DNA from: Flavobacterium hibisci
Lineage (GTDB): Bacteria; Bacteroidota; Bacteroidia; Flavobacteriales; Flavobacteriaceae
NCBI RefSeq assembly: GCF_020026925.1
Contig: NZ_JAIQDW010000004.1
Span: 237,263 to 301,262, forward strand
Direction: 5' to 3'
DNA: 64,000 nt
Part shown: positions 43,438-52,695 of the stretch, in pieces
How the letters are laid out: the number at the start of each line of letters is the position of its first letter
How positions within the stretch are numbered: position 1 is the first letter of the stretch
The notes under the pieces: model-generated
Seen by the model: the letters and a program-made list of their open reading frames with translations, nothing else
Told to the model about the DNA's origin: nothing
Databases searched by the model: none
Made by a program: the position numbers and the translations under genes

Positions 43438-43859
43438 CTTTTATAATAAAAGTACAGTTTACGATTTACATCTTCTCCCTGATCGACAGCTATACTAATA
43501 CTGTTTTTATCCCTTATCTTATTTATTGCATTGCAGATGTCAGTAAAAAATAAATTACCACGCTGAATATTCACAATTTCTGAAGTCCAACGACCTCTGC
43601 TAGATACTGAATCCTCAGGAAGATCTATATTTTTAGTTTGGGTATTTTCCATTTTAAAACTTTTAAAATGAGTACTTTCTTCTGGAATCGAAGCTGTACC
43701 GGTATAAAAAACATAATATTCATTTTTGCCGGGTTCGACAAGAATGGCTGTATCAGGATTATGGATAACTTCGTTCAAAATAAATTCAATCTTAAGTACA
43801 TTGGTAGTATATATAGCAGCTTCATACTGAGCAGCTACATTTAATTTTTTGTGTTTCAT
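43434..43859 (-). CDS. Protein of unknown function in the metzincin locus
   Basis: 141 residues, no signal peptide and no membrane segment. It is mixed alpha/beta (AQYEAAIYTTNVLKIEFILNEVI, TAILVEPGKNEYYVFYTG, SISIAVDQGEDVNRKLYFYYKR). The stop overlaps the start of the broken barrel gene. It lies 97 bases after the metalloprotease gene. No family is recognised. It might be a chaperone or inhibitor for the protease, by position only. Confidence 0.6.
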   Translation of the reverse strand: MKHKKLNVAAQYEAAIYTTNVLKIEFILNEVIHNPDTAILVEPGKNEYYVFYTGTASIPEESTHFKSFKMENTQTKNIDLPEDSVSSRGRWTSEIVNIQRGNLFFTDICNAINKIRDKNSISIAVDQGEDVNRKLYFYYKR

Positions 43860-43956
43860 AATTGTTTGATTAATGTTTTTTATTTTTTTACAGGATGTTT
43901 CTTATTTATATTTTAAATCATAAAATAAGAATACGTTTTTTTAAATTATTACTCGT

Positions 43957-45069
43957 TTAGCATTTACATTTTTGTACGTTACCATAAAAGGAACAAATTT
44001 TAAAGGTTATAGGCTGGCTCTGTGTTACAAAAAAACATCCAAATGTTTTCCAAGCCCCAGGTTCTAAAGTAAAGGGAACATGCTCTAAAACCTCTCTTCC
44101 TTCATACAACCAGCTTTTTGTGACACAACCTGTAATTAGATTAGTACTGTGCATGTTGGTAAGCCTGTAATAACTATACCCATGCATTACGCATGAAAAC
44201 TGATCTACATAATAATTATCTGCTCTTAAATGGTTTATAGATCCATCTGAGGATTGTTCAGTATTTATTTGTACAAGATTTAAGTCGTTAAGTTGCGAAG
44301 TACCGGTTATTCCGCTTTTGCTCATGTGATATGAGACGAATTTCTTTATAGGAGTTCCGTTAATTTCCGTTAATTCATTACTCCATACTAATTGATATAA
44401 TTTTTTTAAATCTTCAATGTCGCTGTTTTCTAACTTACTTTTCTCACCATAATTCATAATAGAGAAAGGAGTATCTGTCCCAAATAATTCGCTTTTCCAT
44501 CTCGTTTCACTAATGTTGGCGAAAAAATGTCGTAGCCCAAAAATGTGTCCCATTTCGTGTTGAATCGTTTCTATCTGTTCCTGATAAGATTGTTTGAACA
44601 TGGTTGGATATATGTAAAATGTGTTTTGGCCTGCTCCGGGAAAAAATGCTGATGCCAATACACAGCCTGATTGATCACAATCTTCTGTGTGCATTTTTAT
44701 TTCAAAATCCCAACCGTCTCTCACTTCGTGAAATTTAACAGGACATGCATCTTTCCACCCTATTGCTGCCTGCAGAAAAAGATCTCTGACACCATTTTTT
44801 GCTGCTTCCGGATTTTTAAAATAACTATCAAATGATTTACTGAAGCGCCAGTTCAGGATTACTCCTAAATCCCAAAGGGGAATAAATCCGTCTGTGGCAT
44901 CTACCCTGATTTTATTCGGACTGCTATTTTCCGGCTCAGGATAACCTTTTGAATCTGTTACGCAGATTACTTTATTGTTGTAAACATGTCTATATTCTTC
45001 AGCTGGTAAAAATGTTGATGTGTTTAAATCAAAAGCCGACTCTATTGTAGTTGTTTTATTTGTTTTCAT
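43957..45069 (-). CDS. Metzincin-type zinc metalloprotease
   Basis: 370 residues from ATG 45069. The frame runs 60 bases further up, but a -7 element at 45132-45139 and the MKTNKTTTIES start favour this ATG. The zinc motif HEMGHIFGLRH (about 171-181) is the full HExxHxxGxxH, and SIMNYG (about 203-208) supplies the Met-turn, as in matrixins and related M10/M57 peptidases. No signal peptide is visible, so how it leaves the cell, if it does, is unclear. The Cys-containing C-terminal domain (about 250-370) is of unknown type. Confidence 0.82.
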   Translation of the reverse strand: MKTNKTTTIESAFDLNTSTFLPAEEYRHVYNNKVICVTDSKGYPEPENSSPNKIRVDATDGFIPLWDLGVILNWRFSKSFDSYFKNPEAAKNGVRDLFLQAAIGWKDACPVKFHEVRDGWDFEIKMHTEDCDQSGCVLASAFFPGAGQNTFYIYPTMFKQSYQEQIETIQHEMGHIFGLRHFFANISETRWKSELFGTDTPFSIMNYGEKSKLENSDIEDLKKLYQLVWSNELTEINGTPIKKFVSYHMSKSGITGTSQLNDLNLVQINTEQSSDGSINHLRADNYYVDQFSCVMHGYSYYRLTNMHSTNLITGCVTKSWLYEGREVLEHVPFTLEPGAWKTFGCFFVTQSQPITFKICSFYGNVQKCKC

Positions 45070-45131
45070 TTTTATTTTAATTACTAAATTAGTTGTTACA
45101 TTCCTGTAAAAATTACTGAGATAAATCAATA

Positions 45132-45139
45132 CAAAAATA
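45132..45139 (-). promoter_or_regulatory. Possible -7 element of the metalloprotease gene
   Basis: The minus strand reads TATTTTTG, fitting TAnnTTTG, 63 bases before the ATG. It suggests that the protease can be transcribed apart from the two genes upstream. Confidence 0.4.
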
Positions 45140-45233
45140 AATTACCTACTCTTCTTTGGTTTTTCGACTTGCCCCAATTTTATTTTGATTTATTCAGATT
45201 ATTTTTTATCTATTATAAATTGTATCATACAAA

Positions 45234-47051
45234 TTATTCATCTACCGGATTGAAGCTTTTGATTGCTACTTTGAAAACGATTCCAACAGAAATCTGTTTG
45301 GTGAAATTAATCGCCCCTTCTCTGTTTTTGTTAAACAAATCATCTGCCTGAACAAATAGGCCACCGGCAATAGTACCGCTTTTTTTATTAAAGGAATAGA
45401 AGCCGAGTCCTATAGACGTATTAGGTTTTAAAGTTTCAGAATTGCTGTAAAAATTATGTCTTATGTAGGGATTAATACTTAGCAATAGCCTGCTTTTTTT
45501 CATTTCTTCTTCAGAGGCGTTGCTGTCATAAAAAGGAACTAACCGTACATAATCAAAACTAAGCGTATATTTAAAAAAGGTGTCAAAAGGTCCGGATAGT
45601 GCTTTGAACTCGGTTCCAGTCGTGATGTTGGGTGTTACAGAAGTATCTGTTGTTTCAAATTTATAAGTCGTACTTGTTAAATCTTCGGCATTAGAAGTCC
45701 TGTTCATGGCCAGATTGAGCCCTAGAAAATTATAGCGCTTAAATTGTCTTGTGTATCCTAACTCAAGCCTGTATCCCTGAAAATTTTTACTTTCAAAGCG
45801 ATCTGCAATTGCGGTACTGCTGTTTGCTAAATCATATTTAAATGAACTGCCTAAAAATCCGGCTTTAAAATACATTAAATTTCTCAGAATAGTATATGTG
45901 TTTCCTTTAGCAATTTGTAAGTCTGCAAACATATCCGTGTTATTATTTTCTAAAAAAGATTTATATGCTTCATACGCATTCATAATAGACTCTTTTGAAT
46001 AAGTTGTTCCTTTTTCTTTAATTTCAGATAATTCAGATAAATTATACATACTAGCTTTAAGTGCATCCTCGATTGTGGTTTTAGCATTTGTCCATGTTGC
46101 AGCAGATTCTAAATCTTTAAAATCTTCATATTCGATTTTCAGATTTAAAGGTTTAATATGTTCACTTTTTAAGTAAGCATCAAAAAGGTCAATATTTGTA
46201 CGTAATTCTTTAGAATCAACTTTATTTTGTTGATTTAAAATGTCGTTTATATTTACTGTGGCATTATATTTAGTGATAGCGGCTTGTATAACCGGAATCT
46301 GAGCTAACATTTTTTTTAAGGTTTCAATTCGTTCTTCAATAGCATGTATTTCTTTAGCCTGATCCATAAAGCCGCTCTGTGTTTTTATGGAAGAGATTTT
46401 GTTATTAAGACTCTCTATTTTATCTTCTTTAGATTTCATGCTCATAAAATGTAATAAATCATCTTTCTTGCCTTTGTCTATAATTTTTGCTTCTAATAAA
46501 TGGTTTATGACTTTTTCTATATCAGCAATGAGATCTAATTCTTTCTTTGAGTTTTGACCTGTGTAATTGTAACTTTTGGTTACATATTCATCCAGTTTTT
46601 TACCTTCAATATATGATCTTTTGTGCCATCTTAAACCAATTAATCCAGAAATGGAAGAACTAGTAAGTAATTGTTCATTGCTAATCAGTTGTGTTAGACC
46701 ATCAGAAGACCTTCCTTTTAAATCAACACCATAAATAAATCCACGTTTTTTAAAAATTGATTCTTGTGTTTTCCAGGAATCTATTAACATTGACTTGTAT
46801 TGCTCTATGTTTTCACTTTTTAAACGGTTCAATTCATCACTATTGTAAGGAATCTGAATGGCATTTGGATCCTCTTTTTTGAAATGCTCCTGATAAAAAT
46901 TCAGAGTTACGACCTTATCTGTGAAATCTAAATTAAAAGAAGCGGAAGGCTGTACAATAGAACTAAAACCCTCCTTATCCTGCCCTAAAACCTGGGCATA
47001 TAAGCTGCCATAAAAAAGCACAGAAAAAATAAGTAATATATGTGTTTTCAT
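45234..47051 (-). CDS. Large exported protein with helical coiled-coil region and beta-barrel-like C-terminus
   Basis: 605 residues from ATG 47051, where MKTHILLIFSVLFYGSLYAQ forms a signal peptide. A longer frame begins inside the upstream gene. Residues about 180-290 are heptad-rich (IADIEKVINHLLEAKIIDKGK, KEDKIESLNNKISSIKT, IHAIEERIETLKKMLAQ). From about 395 on the sequence alternates in barrel fashion (YRLELGYTRQFKRYNFLGLNLAMN, LLLSINPYIRHNFYSN, TSIGLGFYSF, SVGIVFKVAIK). It probably sits in the outer membrane. It begins 4 bases after the upstream gene ends. The role is unknown. Confidence 0.7.
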   Translation of the reverse strand: MKTHILLIFSVLFYGSLYAQVLGQDKEGFSSIVQPSASFNLDFTDKVVTLNFYQEHFKKEDPNAIQIPYNSDELNRLKSENIEQYKSMLIDSWKTQESIFKKRGFIYGVDLKGRSSDGLTQLISNEQLLTSSSISGLIGLRWHKRSYIEGKKLDEYVTKSYNYTGQNSKKELDLIADIEKVINHLLEAKIIDKGKKDDLLHFMSMKSKEDKIESLNNKISSIKTQSGFMDQAKEIHAIEERIETLKKMLAQIPVIQAAITKYNATVNINDILNQQNKVDSKELRTNIDLFDAYLKSEHIKPLNLKIEYEDFKDLESAATWTNAKTTIEDALKASMYNLSELSEIKEKGTTYSKESIMNAYEAYKSFLENNNTDMFADLQIAKGNTYTILRNLMYFKAGFLGSSFKYDLANSSTAIADRFESKNFQGYRLELGYTRQFKRYNFLGLNLAMNRTSNAEDLTSTTYKFETTDTSVTPNITTGTEFKALSGPFDTFFKYTLSFDYVRLVPFYDSNASEEEMKKSRLLLSINPYIRHNFYSNSETLKPNTSIGLGFYSFNKKSGTIAGGLFVQADDLFNKNREGAINFTKQISVGIVFKVAIKSFNPVDE

Positions 47052-47055
47052 AATA

Positions 47056-47868
47056 TTATAAGTTTCCAAGTTGAACATATGCACTATCCCTGTCGCTTAC
47101 CAATTGGCCGCCACTTTGCTTTCTTTTTTTGCCATTTGAATCTATAATTCTGGAAATTTTAAAAGTCCATTCAACAAATTCACTCTCCTTTTCAACATCA
47201 ATAGAAAAAATATTATCATACAACGGAACCCCGCTGTAAGATCCTGTTGACGATGATTTGGTTTTTCCGTTTATTGTTATCGAGTTAATTTTATCAGCAG
47301 GACTAATTTCATAATCAAAACTTACGGTTGTAAAGCTATCAGATGCATATAGACTTCTGGCAAGACTAACCAGATAATCGTCTCCTGCATTATTTTGGAT
47401 TGCACTACCAGTAACGAAAGCTCCTCTTAAGTTTTCAGAGAAATCCTCAGTTGTTGCTGTATTTCGGGAAAGAATAGCAGTGCTTAGCTTTACACCTTTA
47501 ATTTTTTCTTCCTCTGCTGTTTTTTTAGCATTATCAGCTTCTTTTTTGGCTTTATCGGTTTCCTTTTTTGCCTGATCTGCATTTTCCTCTGCTTTTTCTG
47601 CTCGTATCCTGTGTATGTCTTTTCCAAAAACATAGCCTAATGCAGCAAAAACAATGGCTTCGATTCCAGAGAATAAGTACAGCATTCTGTTCCAGTTTGT
47701 TTCTTGCGTCACACCTGAATTATAAAGCATAAAAGCAATAAAAATGAGATAAACTATTAGAATTATAACAGCTAAGATAAATTTTTGTGATTCTGATGTA
47801 TTGCTTTTTGCAATTGCTAATGAATCAGTTTCCTGATCGTCTTGTTGGTTGTTTTCTGTAGTTTTCAT
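47056..47868 (-). CDS. Inner-membrane protein with coiled-coil, function unknown
   Basis: 270 residues. An N-terminal cytoplasmic tail is followed by two membrane segments (about 31-49, ILAVIILIVYLIFIAFML, and 64-82, LYLFSGIEAIVFAALGYVFG), then a Lys/Glu/Ala coiled coil (IRAEKAEENADQAKKETDKA and on to about 125) and a soluble domain with SVDYEISPADKINSITINGK-like beta strands. It is the first gene of the operon containing the coiled-coil barrel protein and metzincin. It may couple the inner membrane to the outer membrane partner; this is an inference from layout. Confidence 0.7.
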   Translation of the reverse strand: MKTTENNQQDDQETDSLAIAKSNTSESQKFILAVIILIVYLIFIAFMLYNSGVTQETNWNRMLYLFSGIEAIVFAALGYVFGKDIHRIRAEKAEENADQAKKETDKAKKEADNAKKTAEEEKIKGVKLSTAILSRNTATTEDFSENLRGAFVTGSAIQNNAGDDYLVSLARSLYASDSFTTVSFDYEISPADKINSITINGKTKSSSTGSYSGVPLYDNIFSIDVEKESEFVEWTFKISRIIDSNGKKRKQSGGQLVSDRDSAYVQLGNL

Positions 47869-47896
47869 AATTTATTGTTTAGGTTAATTTTCATTT

Positions 47897-47904
47897 CAAA
47901 ACTA
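47897..47904 (-). promoter_or_regulatory. -7 element of the envelope operon
   Basis: The minus strand reads TAGTTTTG, fitting TAnnTTTG, 29 bases before the start codon. The 268-base space to the divergent lipoprotein gene should contain control sites for both directions. Confidence 0.45.
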
Positions 47905-48036
47905 CTTCAGCCTGTAATTTTGCTGCTTAGGTAAACACCTAAAATGGATATAGTTTTATGCCTAATGATTTGGATTTTAGCCGGATGTGATTTATTTGGA
48001 GGAAAATCGCTATTTTAGCCGATATGTTAATTGATA

Positions 48037-48068
48037 GGGTAAAAATCTAATAAAATAGGGTTTTACCC
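48037..48068. promoter_or_regulatory. Inverted repeat in the divergent control region
   Basis: GGGTAAAA (48037-48044) faces TTTTACCC (48061-48068); a third GGGTAA follows at about 48084. This could be a binding site for the response regulator encoded downstream, or simply a hairpin. Confidence 0.35.
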
Positions 48069-48136
48069 AACTATATGAAATTGGGTAATTGTAAAATTTG
48101 AAGTATAAATTATTAACACCTTAAATAACTTTAATC

Positions 48137-48799
48137 ATGAAAAAATGTACCCTAATTTTAATGGCTGTTTTAACCATTACAGCGTGTAAAAAAGAAAAAG
48201 AAGACAGCCAAGTCGCAACTATTGAAGCTAATGTAGAGAAGCCAGCTTCCACAATTGATTCTTTGACTTTAGATGACTATTACCAGTTACCCAATACTGA
48301 AGAAAAAGCGAAATGGTTAAAACAGCATGGTGATAGAGTTAAACGTAAAATATTAGAAGAAGCGGTCTTAAAAGATCATAAAGTAATAGGCACTGTAACT
48401 AATCAAAAAGGAAATTATGTTATTACCTGGGGAAAGCTTAAAAAAATTATTAAGAATCATGGATATGATGCCTATTTAAATGTAGAATATAAAGGAGATA
48501 AAATTGATTCATTGAAAATGGTGCCTGAATATATTTCAAAAGTGGGGGGTCCACATTATCGTTTTTCTACAACTTTAATAAGAAGTCTTGCAAAAGAATA
48601 TGCTAAAAATAATGATAATGCCGAATTTTATTTCAGTTTTGCTACCATAGATAAATCTCCAGAGCATGTCGTTATCATTCAGGTCAATGAAAATCCTAGC
48701 AACAGAAAACCTGTCAATACCACGCCATATTATGATTATTCAACAGACCCTAAAAAAAAGAATCATGATCCTACTCCTGAACTTAATATACCATTGTAA
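48137..48799 (+). CDS. Lipoprotein of unknown function
   Basis: 220 residues. The lipobox is TITAC, Cys 17. The mature part has no recognisable domain; it contains a Lys-rich helix (NTEEKAKWLKQHGDRVKRKILEEAVLK) and strands (VIGTVTNQKGNYVITWGKLKK, AEFYFSFATIDKSPEHVVIIQV). It is the first gene of a unit that goes on to a membrane protein, a histidine kinase and a response regulator. It could be the sensor input or an output lipoprotein of that system. Confidence 0.65.
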   Translation: MKKCTLILMAVLTITACKKEKEDSQVATIEANVEKPASTIDSLTLDDYYQLPNTEEKAKWLKQHGDRVKRKILEEAVLKDHKVIGTVTNQKGNYVITWGKLKKIIKNHGYDAYLNVEYKGDKIDSLKMVPEYISKVGGPHYRFSTTLIRSLAKEYAKNNDNAEFYFSFATIDKSPEHVVIIQVNENPSNRKPVNTTPYYDYSTDPKKKNHDPTPELNIPL

Positions 48800-48805
48800 A
48801 TAAAA

Positions 48806-49444
48806 TTGAATATATTAGATATCATAAATCCAATAAAAGCATGCGTTTTAATAACGCTGCTTTTTGCTTTATGTAATCTTCGCTGGAAAATTAAAATGCA
48901 CCGATATGTACTGTATATTCTTTTTATAGTTTTTTTTACGGAATTAATAAATTCTATTCTTGTATATAATAATTTGCCAATTCGAATACCTTTTAATATC
49001 AGTATTATTTTTCATGATATTTGTTGGATGCTGGCTTTTAAAGAAACCTTAAACAGAAAAAAAATATCAAATATTATACTGTCCATTTTTATTCTTTTTT
49101 CTGTTATCAATTTTATAGTTATAGAAATAACAGACGAATATAATTACTACACCTTTGTTTTTGGTGCTATTTTATATGTCTCACTTTTCATTTATGAAAG
49201 TTATAAGCATTTAAAAGAAGAGAATTTAATGTATTTTATATCTAATAATTATCTGCTTTTGTTTGCACCCGTTTATTTCTTTTTTGGTATGGGGTTATTG
49301 TTAGGATTTAAACCATTAGGAGTTACAAAAATAATTTTATTTGGTCAGGTTACATTATATGTCTTCATTGTTAATATAGTTTGTATCGCCTATTATACTT
49401 TAATTAATATTTACATCTACAGAGAAAAAAATAATTACAAATGA
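48806..49444 (+). CDS. Polytopic membrane protein linked to a two-component system
   Basis: 212 residues with about seven hydrophobic segments. The frame begins with TTG at 48806; the first ATG is at 48896 and would delete the first membrane segment, so TTG is preferred. The stop overlaps the histidine kinase start (ATGA). Membrane proteins of this type, encoded before a small kinase, often act as its sensing partner, since the kinase has only one membrane segment. No named domain was recognised. Confidence 0.65.
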   Translation: MNILDIINPIKACVLITLLFALCNLRWKIKMHRYVLYILFIVFFTELINSILVYNNLPIRIPFNISIIFHDICWMLAFKETLNRKKISNIILSIFILFSVINFIVIEITDEYNYYTFVFGAILYVSLFIYESYKHLKEENLMYFISNNYLLLFAPVYFFFGMGLLLGFKPLGVTKIILFGQVTLYVFIVNIVCIAYYTLINIYIYREKNNYK

Positions 49445-50214
49445 ATCAAGTCGTAATAGGGATAATAATAGCCTTTATTTTTATTGGTTTAATACTGTTT
49501 TTTTGTGTTATTCTGATTCGTCTTTATTTTAATAAGATAAAAAAATACACAGAACTTCTGCATCAGAAAGATCTCGATTTCCAAAAAGGAATTACCCAAA
49601 CTGTAATTGAAACGCAGGAGCAGGTACTCAATAATATTTCTCAGGATCTTCATGATGATGCCGGACAGCAATTGACCTATATTAATTTTCAGATAGAAAA
49701 TATTAAACTGGATTCTCCTGAGCTTCAAAAAACATTAGAACCATTGTCACAATCCGTTACTAATTTATCACAATCAATAAGAAGTATCAGTCATGCCTTA
49801 AATGGTCAATTATTATTGCAGCAAGATGTGATAAAAGCTATAGCTGCAGAAATAAAGCGATTGCAAAAAAACACCAAAATTGACATTGTATACTCTTTTG
49901 AAGAAATCGAGGTGAAGAAATTTGATGATAATGAAAAAATAATCATTTACCGCATTTTTCAGGAATGTATCAATAATGTTTTTAAACATGCCAAAGCTTC
50001 TAAAATGAGTATTTTGATAACAACCAGTCCTGATTTTAAAATGATAATTGCAGATAATGGTAAAGGATTTGATTTTGCAGATAAAAAAAGCAAATTGTCT
50101 TTAGGATTGCTAAACATGATTAACAGAGCTAATAGCATAAACTATGTTTTAGCTGTAGAAAGCCAAATAGGATCTGGCACTAAAATTACCCTTTCTGAAA
50201 ATAAAAGAATCTAA
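49441..50214 (+). CDS. Sensor histidine kinase (HisKA_3 / NarL type)
   Basis: 257 residues. One membrane segment at about 6-28, a short linker helix and the phosphoacceptor helix with His 71 in ISQDLHDDAGQQL. The ATPase domain has the N box in FQECINNVFKHAKASK and G motifs in IADNGKGFDF and LGLLNMINRA. It has no periplasmic sensor loop, so sensing is likely by the neighbouring membrane protein. The response regulator gene starts 3 bases later. Confidence 0.9.
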   Translation: MNQVVIGIIIAFIFIGLILFFCVILIRLYFNKIKKYTELLHQKDLDFQKGITQTVIETQEQVLNNISQDLHDDAGQQLTYINFQIENIKLDSPELQKTLEPLSQSVTNLSQSIRSISHALNGQLLLQQDVIKAIAAEIKRLQKNTKIDIVYSFEEIEVKKFDDNEKIIIYRIFQECINNVFKHAKASKMSILITTSPDFKMIIADNGKGFDFADKKSKLSLGLLNMINRANSINYVLAVESQIGSGTKITLSENKRI

Positions 50215-50217
50215 AGT

Positions 50218-50871
50218 ATGGAACAGACTACTATTTGTATAATCGATGATCACTCTATTGTAAGACAAGGTTTGAAAGAATTGCTGTATAAAATGGGAAA
50301 TTACAAAGTGATACAGGAGTTTGATAATGGTGGTGATTTCCTGCAGGCATTACCCATAAACCCGTCTCCACATATCTATATTCTGGATTACTCCATGCCT
50401 CACATGAACGGTATTGAAGTATTGCAGGCACTTGAAGAAAAGGAAGAAGAGTTTAAAGTATTATTGTTGACACAGCACCTTGACGAGCAAATAATCGATG
50501 CGGCTTATCATCATGGCGCCAGAGGATTTCTGCATAAAAATTGTACAGCTCACGATTTGAAATTTGCTATTGATAACATTATTAAAATAGGGTATAACAA
50601 CGTGTCTGAAATTCTTAAGCGTGTGCGCAATTATGATAGCAATAACGAAAAAAAGGAAAATATTGTTTTAACGCAGCGTGAATTCGATTTCCTGAGGCTA
50701 GTTTGTGATGAAAGGGAATTAACCTATGAACAGATGGCCGAAATTATGAATCTATCAATAAAATCCATTGAGGTTTACAGGGCTGCTTTATTTGAAAAAT
50801 TCAATATCAAATCAAAAGTAGGGCTTGTGTTATTTTCTTTTAAACATCGTCTGACAGAACCGTTTTTATAA
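50218..50871 (+). CDS. NarL/LuxR-type response regulator
   Basis: 217 residues. Receiver domain with Asp 10-11 (IIDDH), phosphorylation site Asp 57 in YILDYSMP, Thr 85 and Lys 107 in FLHKNC. The C-terminal HTH has LTQREFDFLRLVC and ELTYEQMAEIMNLSIKSIEVYRAALFEKFNIKSKVGLVLF. It would bind DNA after phosphorylation by the kinase. Probable targets, by position, are its own operon and the divergent envelope operon. Confidence 0.92.
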   Translation: MEQTTICIIDDHSIVRQGLKELLYKMGNYKVIQEFDNGGDFLQALPINPSPHIYILDYSMPHMNGIEVLQALEEKEEEFKVLLLTQHLDEQIIDAAYHHGARGFLHKNCTAHDLKFAIDNIIKIGYNNVSEILKRVRNYDSNNEKKENIVLTQREFDFLRLVCDERELTYEQMAEIMNLSIKSIEVYRAALFEKFNIKSKVGLVLFSFKHRLTEPFL

Positions 50872-51186
50872 TTTGGACAACTTTATAAAAATAATCCCCT
50901 TTGTCTCTCCATATAAGACTTATAAATTTTCCATCGATAGATACCTATTTAAAAATAGTCTTTATCATTGAGTTTAGTATCTTAGATATAAAAAGGATGA
51001 TGGCATCTATAAACTCTTAACCTAATTAGTATTCGAGTCTTAAAAAAAACTATTTTAAACGTTCGATTACAGGCTCTGACACGCCACCAAAAAAAGAGGC
51101 TATCCTGAAAAGACCGTTTTTTTATGATTATTTTTGAGTTATTTTTATCAGTAATAGAATCCTATATTGATTGATAAATATCCAAA
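50872..51186. other. Intergenic region without a gene
   Basis: 315 bases between the response regulator and the convergent Cys-tailed membrane protein. No strong hairpin with a T run and no repeat was seen. The frames that cover its right end are shadows of the GSSC repeats. Confidence 0.45.
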
Positions 51187-52554
51187 TTAATCCCCGCCAC
51201 AGCCTCCGCAGGAACTTCCACACGAACTGCCGCAAGAGCTCCCGCATGAACTTCCACAGGATGATCCTCCACCAAAGCCTGAATTTCTGTCCACATACCC
51301 TGTTAAAGGCACAAAAGAACTCGCTAATATTATATTGCCGTAAAGAAAATAATTCCATTGCCAGTCATTTTCTGCTTGAGTGTTTATTTTATCCTCTTTA
51401 AAAGATTGCGGAATTGTATTGCTAAACAGGTAATTTATTATTTTATTTAAATAAAAATTGGAAATTATTACGACAGCAAAAAGTACAAAAACGAGAAAAG
51501 TTACTGGCTTATCCCTTGAAATTCCGGAAATAAGTCTGCTAAAACCAATGCTTAAAACGAATCCAATAATGAGCATCGCAATTTGTATGACCTTAATAAA
51601 TTGTTTAGAATTGGTCATTTTTTGTCTAATTCTGACTAGCGCTTTTTCGATCTGTTCAAATATTGGTTTTTGTGCTATTATTTTAAACAATTGAGGATAA
51701 TACATTGGTTCGTATTCTTTCATGATCTCAATAACACAATTTTCGTATTTATCATCGGTTAAATTTTCATCAATTAGATTTAATCTGTTATTTCCTAAAA
51801 CCTCAATCTTCTTATTCATGATTAAATTATTTACAACGCCATGAATAACAAATTGCAACTTATTATTTTGAAGAAAAACAAGTTCAAAAGGGCTAAGATT
51901 TACTAAAATTGGATTTGATTTTATATCGTCATAAAATGAATTGAAGGCTGTTTTTACAAAACGCATCAGCAAAACAATTACAGCCACAAATAATAAAATA
52001 TAAAAGATCAAAAAATCAGGATTCCCGATTTGTATTAAAACAGGTTTTACAAAGTAATAAACCGGAAAAACAAGAATTACGAATAATACCAAAAACACTT
52101 TTTTTAGTGAGTCAATTTCAATTCTGGCCTTGTCCAGATTAAAAGAGTCGAGTTCATTTGAATATCCCCAGATTTCTTTTGGCTGCTTTCCGAAATTCCC
52201 TTCATACAATTCCTTTGTTCTTTCTTTAGCTTTATGGAATTTTTCTGCCTCTAATCGATTGTGAGTTGACGGAATATGTTCAATTCTTTTAGACAAAAGA
52301 GAACAGAAATCAGAATAGGAAGTGGTAAAAATTAAGTGTTGATGCCAGACAATATCTACAATTTCTGAAGGTGAAACCATTTCATTGACAACAGCTGCGA
52401 GATACATGAACTTTTTATATTCAATAATGGCTGTTTTCGCAAAATAGATTGTCCATTTATTTTCAAATGCCAGCCTTGTCAAAAATCCATATTCGTCATT
52501 CGGATTATCCAAATCAAACTTTAAAATTTCTTCCCAAAGTATTGCATTCATCAA
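51187..52554 (-). CDS. Membrane protein with WHxH domain and a Cys/Gly repeat tail (TIGR04222-like)
   Basis: 455 residues. The N-terminal part contains VDIVWHQHLIFTTSYSDFC (about 67-85), the WHxH...FC signature of glycine-rich-domain proteins of the DUF1399 type. The middle has four membrane segments (about 152-172, 181-200, 325-345, 354-372), with a soluble loop like TIGR04222 proteins (IEVLGNNRLNLIDENL). The tail is GSSC repeated five times, then GGCGGD, preceded by GFGGG. Such Cys/Gly tails occur in TIGR04222 proteins; their role is unknown. An alternative start is the second Met. Confidence 0.72.
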   Translation of the reverse strand: MMNAILWEEILKFDLDNPNDEYGFLTRLAFENKWTIYFAKTAIIEYKKFMYLAAVVNEMVSPSEIVDIVWHQHLIFTTSYSDFCSLLSKRIEHIPSTHNRLEAEKFHKAKERTKELYEGNFGKQPKEIWGYSNELDSFNLDKARIEIDSLKKVFLVLFVILVFPVYYFVKPVLIQIGNPDFLIFYILLFVAVIVLLMRFVKTAFNSFYDDIKSNPILVNLSPFELVFLQNNKLQFVIHGVVNNLIMNKKIEVLGNNRLNLIDENLTDDKYENCVIEIMKEYEPMYYPQLFKIIAQKPIFEQIEKALVRIRQKMTNSKQFIKVIQIAMLIIGFVLSIGFSRLISGISRDKPVTFLVFVLFAVVIISNFYLNKIINYLFSNTIPQSFKEDKINTQAENDWQWNYFLYGNIILASSFVPLTGYVDRNSGFGGGSSCGSSCGSSCGSSCGSSCGGCGGD

Positions 52555-52695
52555 TATTATCTGTTTTTTCTATCTGCTAATATATAATTAATTTTACTAC
52601 AAAAATAAATTACTTATTGCATACAAATTCAAATGATTTGCGATGTAAAACTCATTAAACAATACTTTAAAAAAAGACTTTCTAATTTTCTATCA

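Noticed and set aside
51187..51290. Tandem 12-base repeats resembling a short array
   Set aside because: The repeats are in-frame codons of the GSSC tail, without spacers, so this is not a CRISPR array. No CRISPR array or cas gene was seen anywhere in the window.
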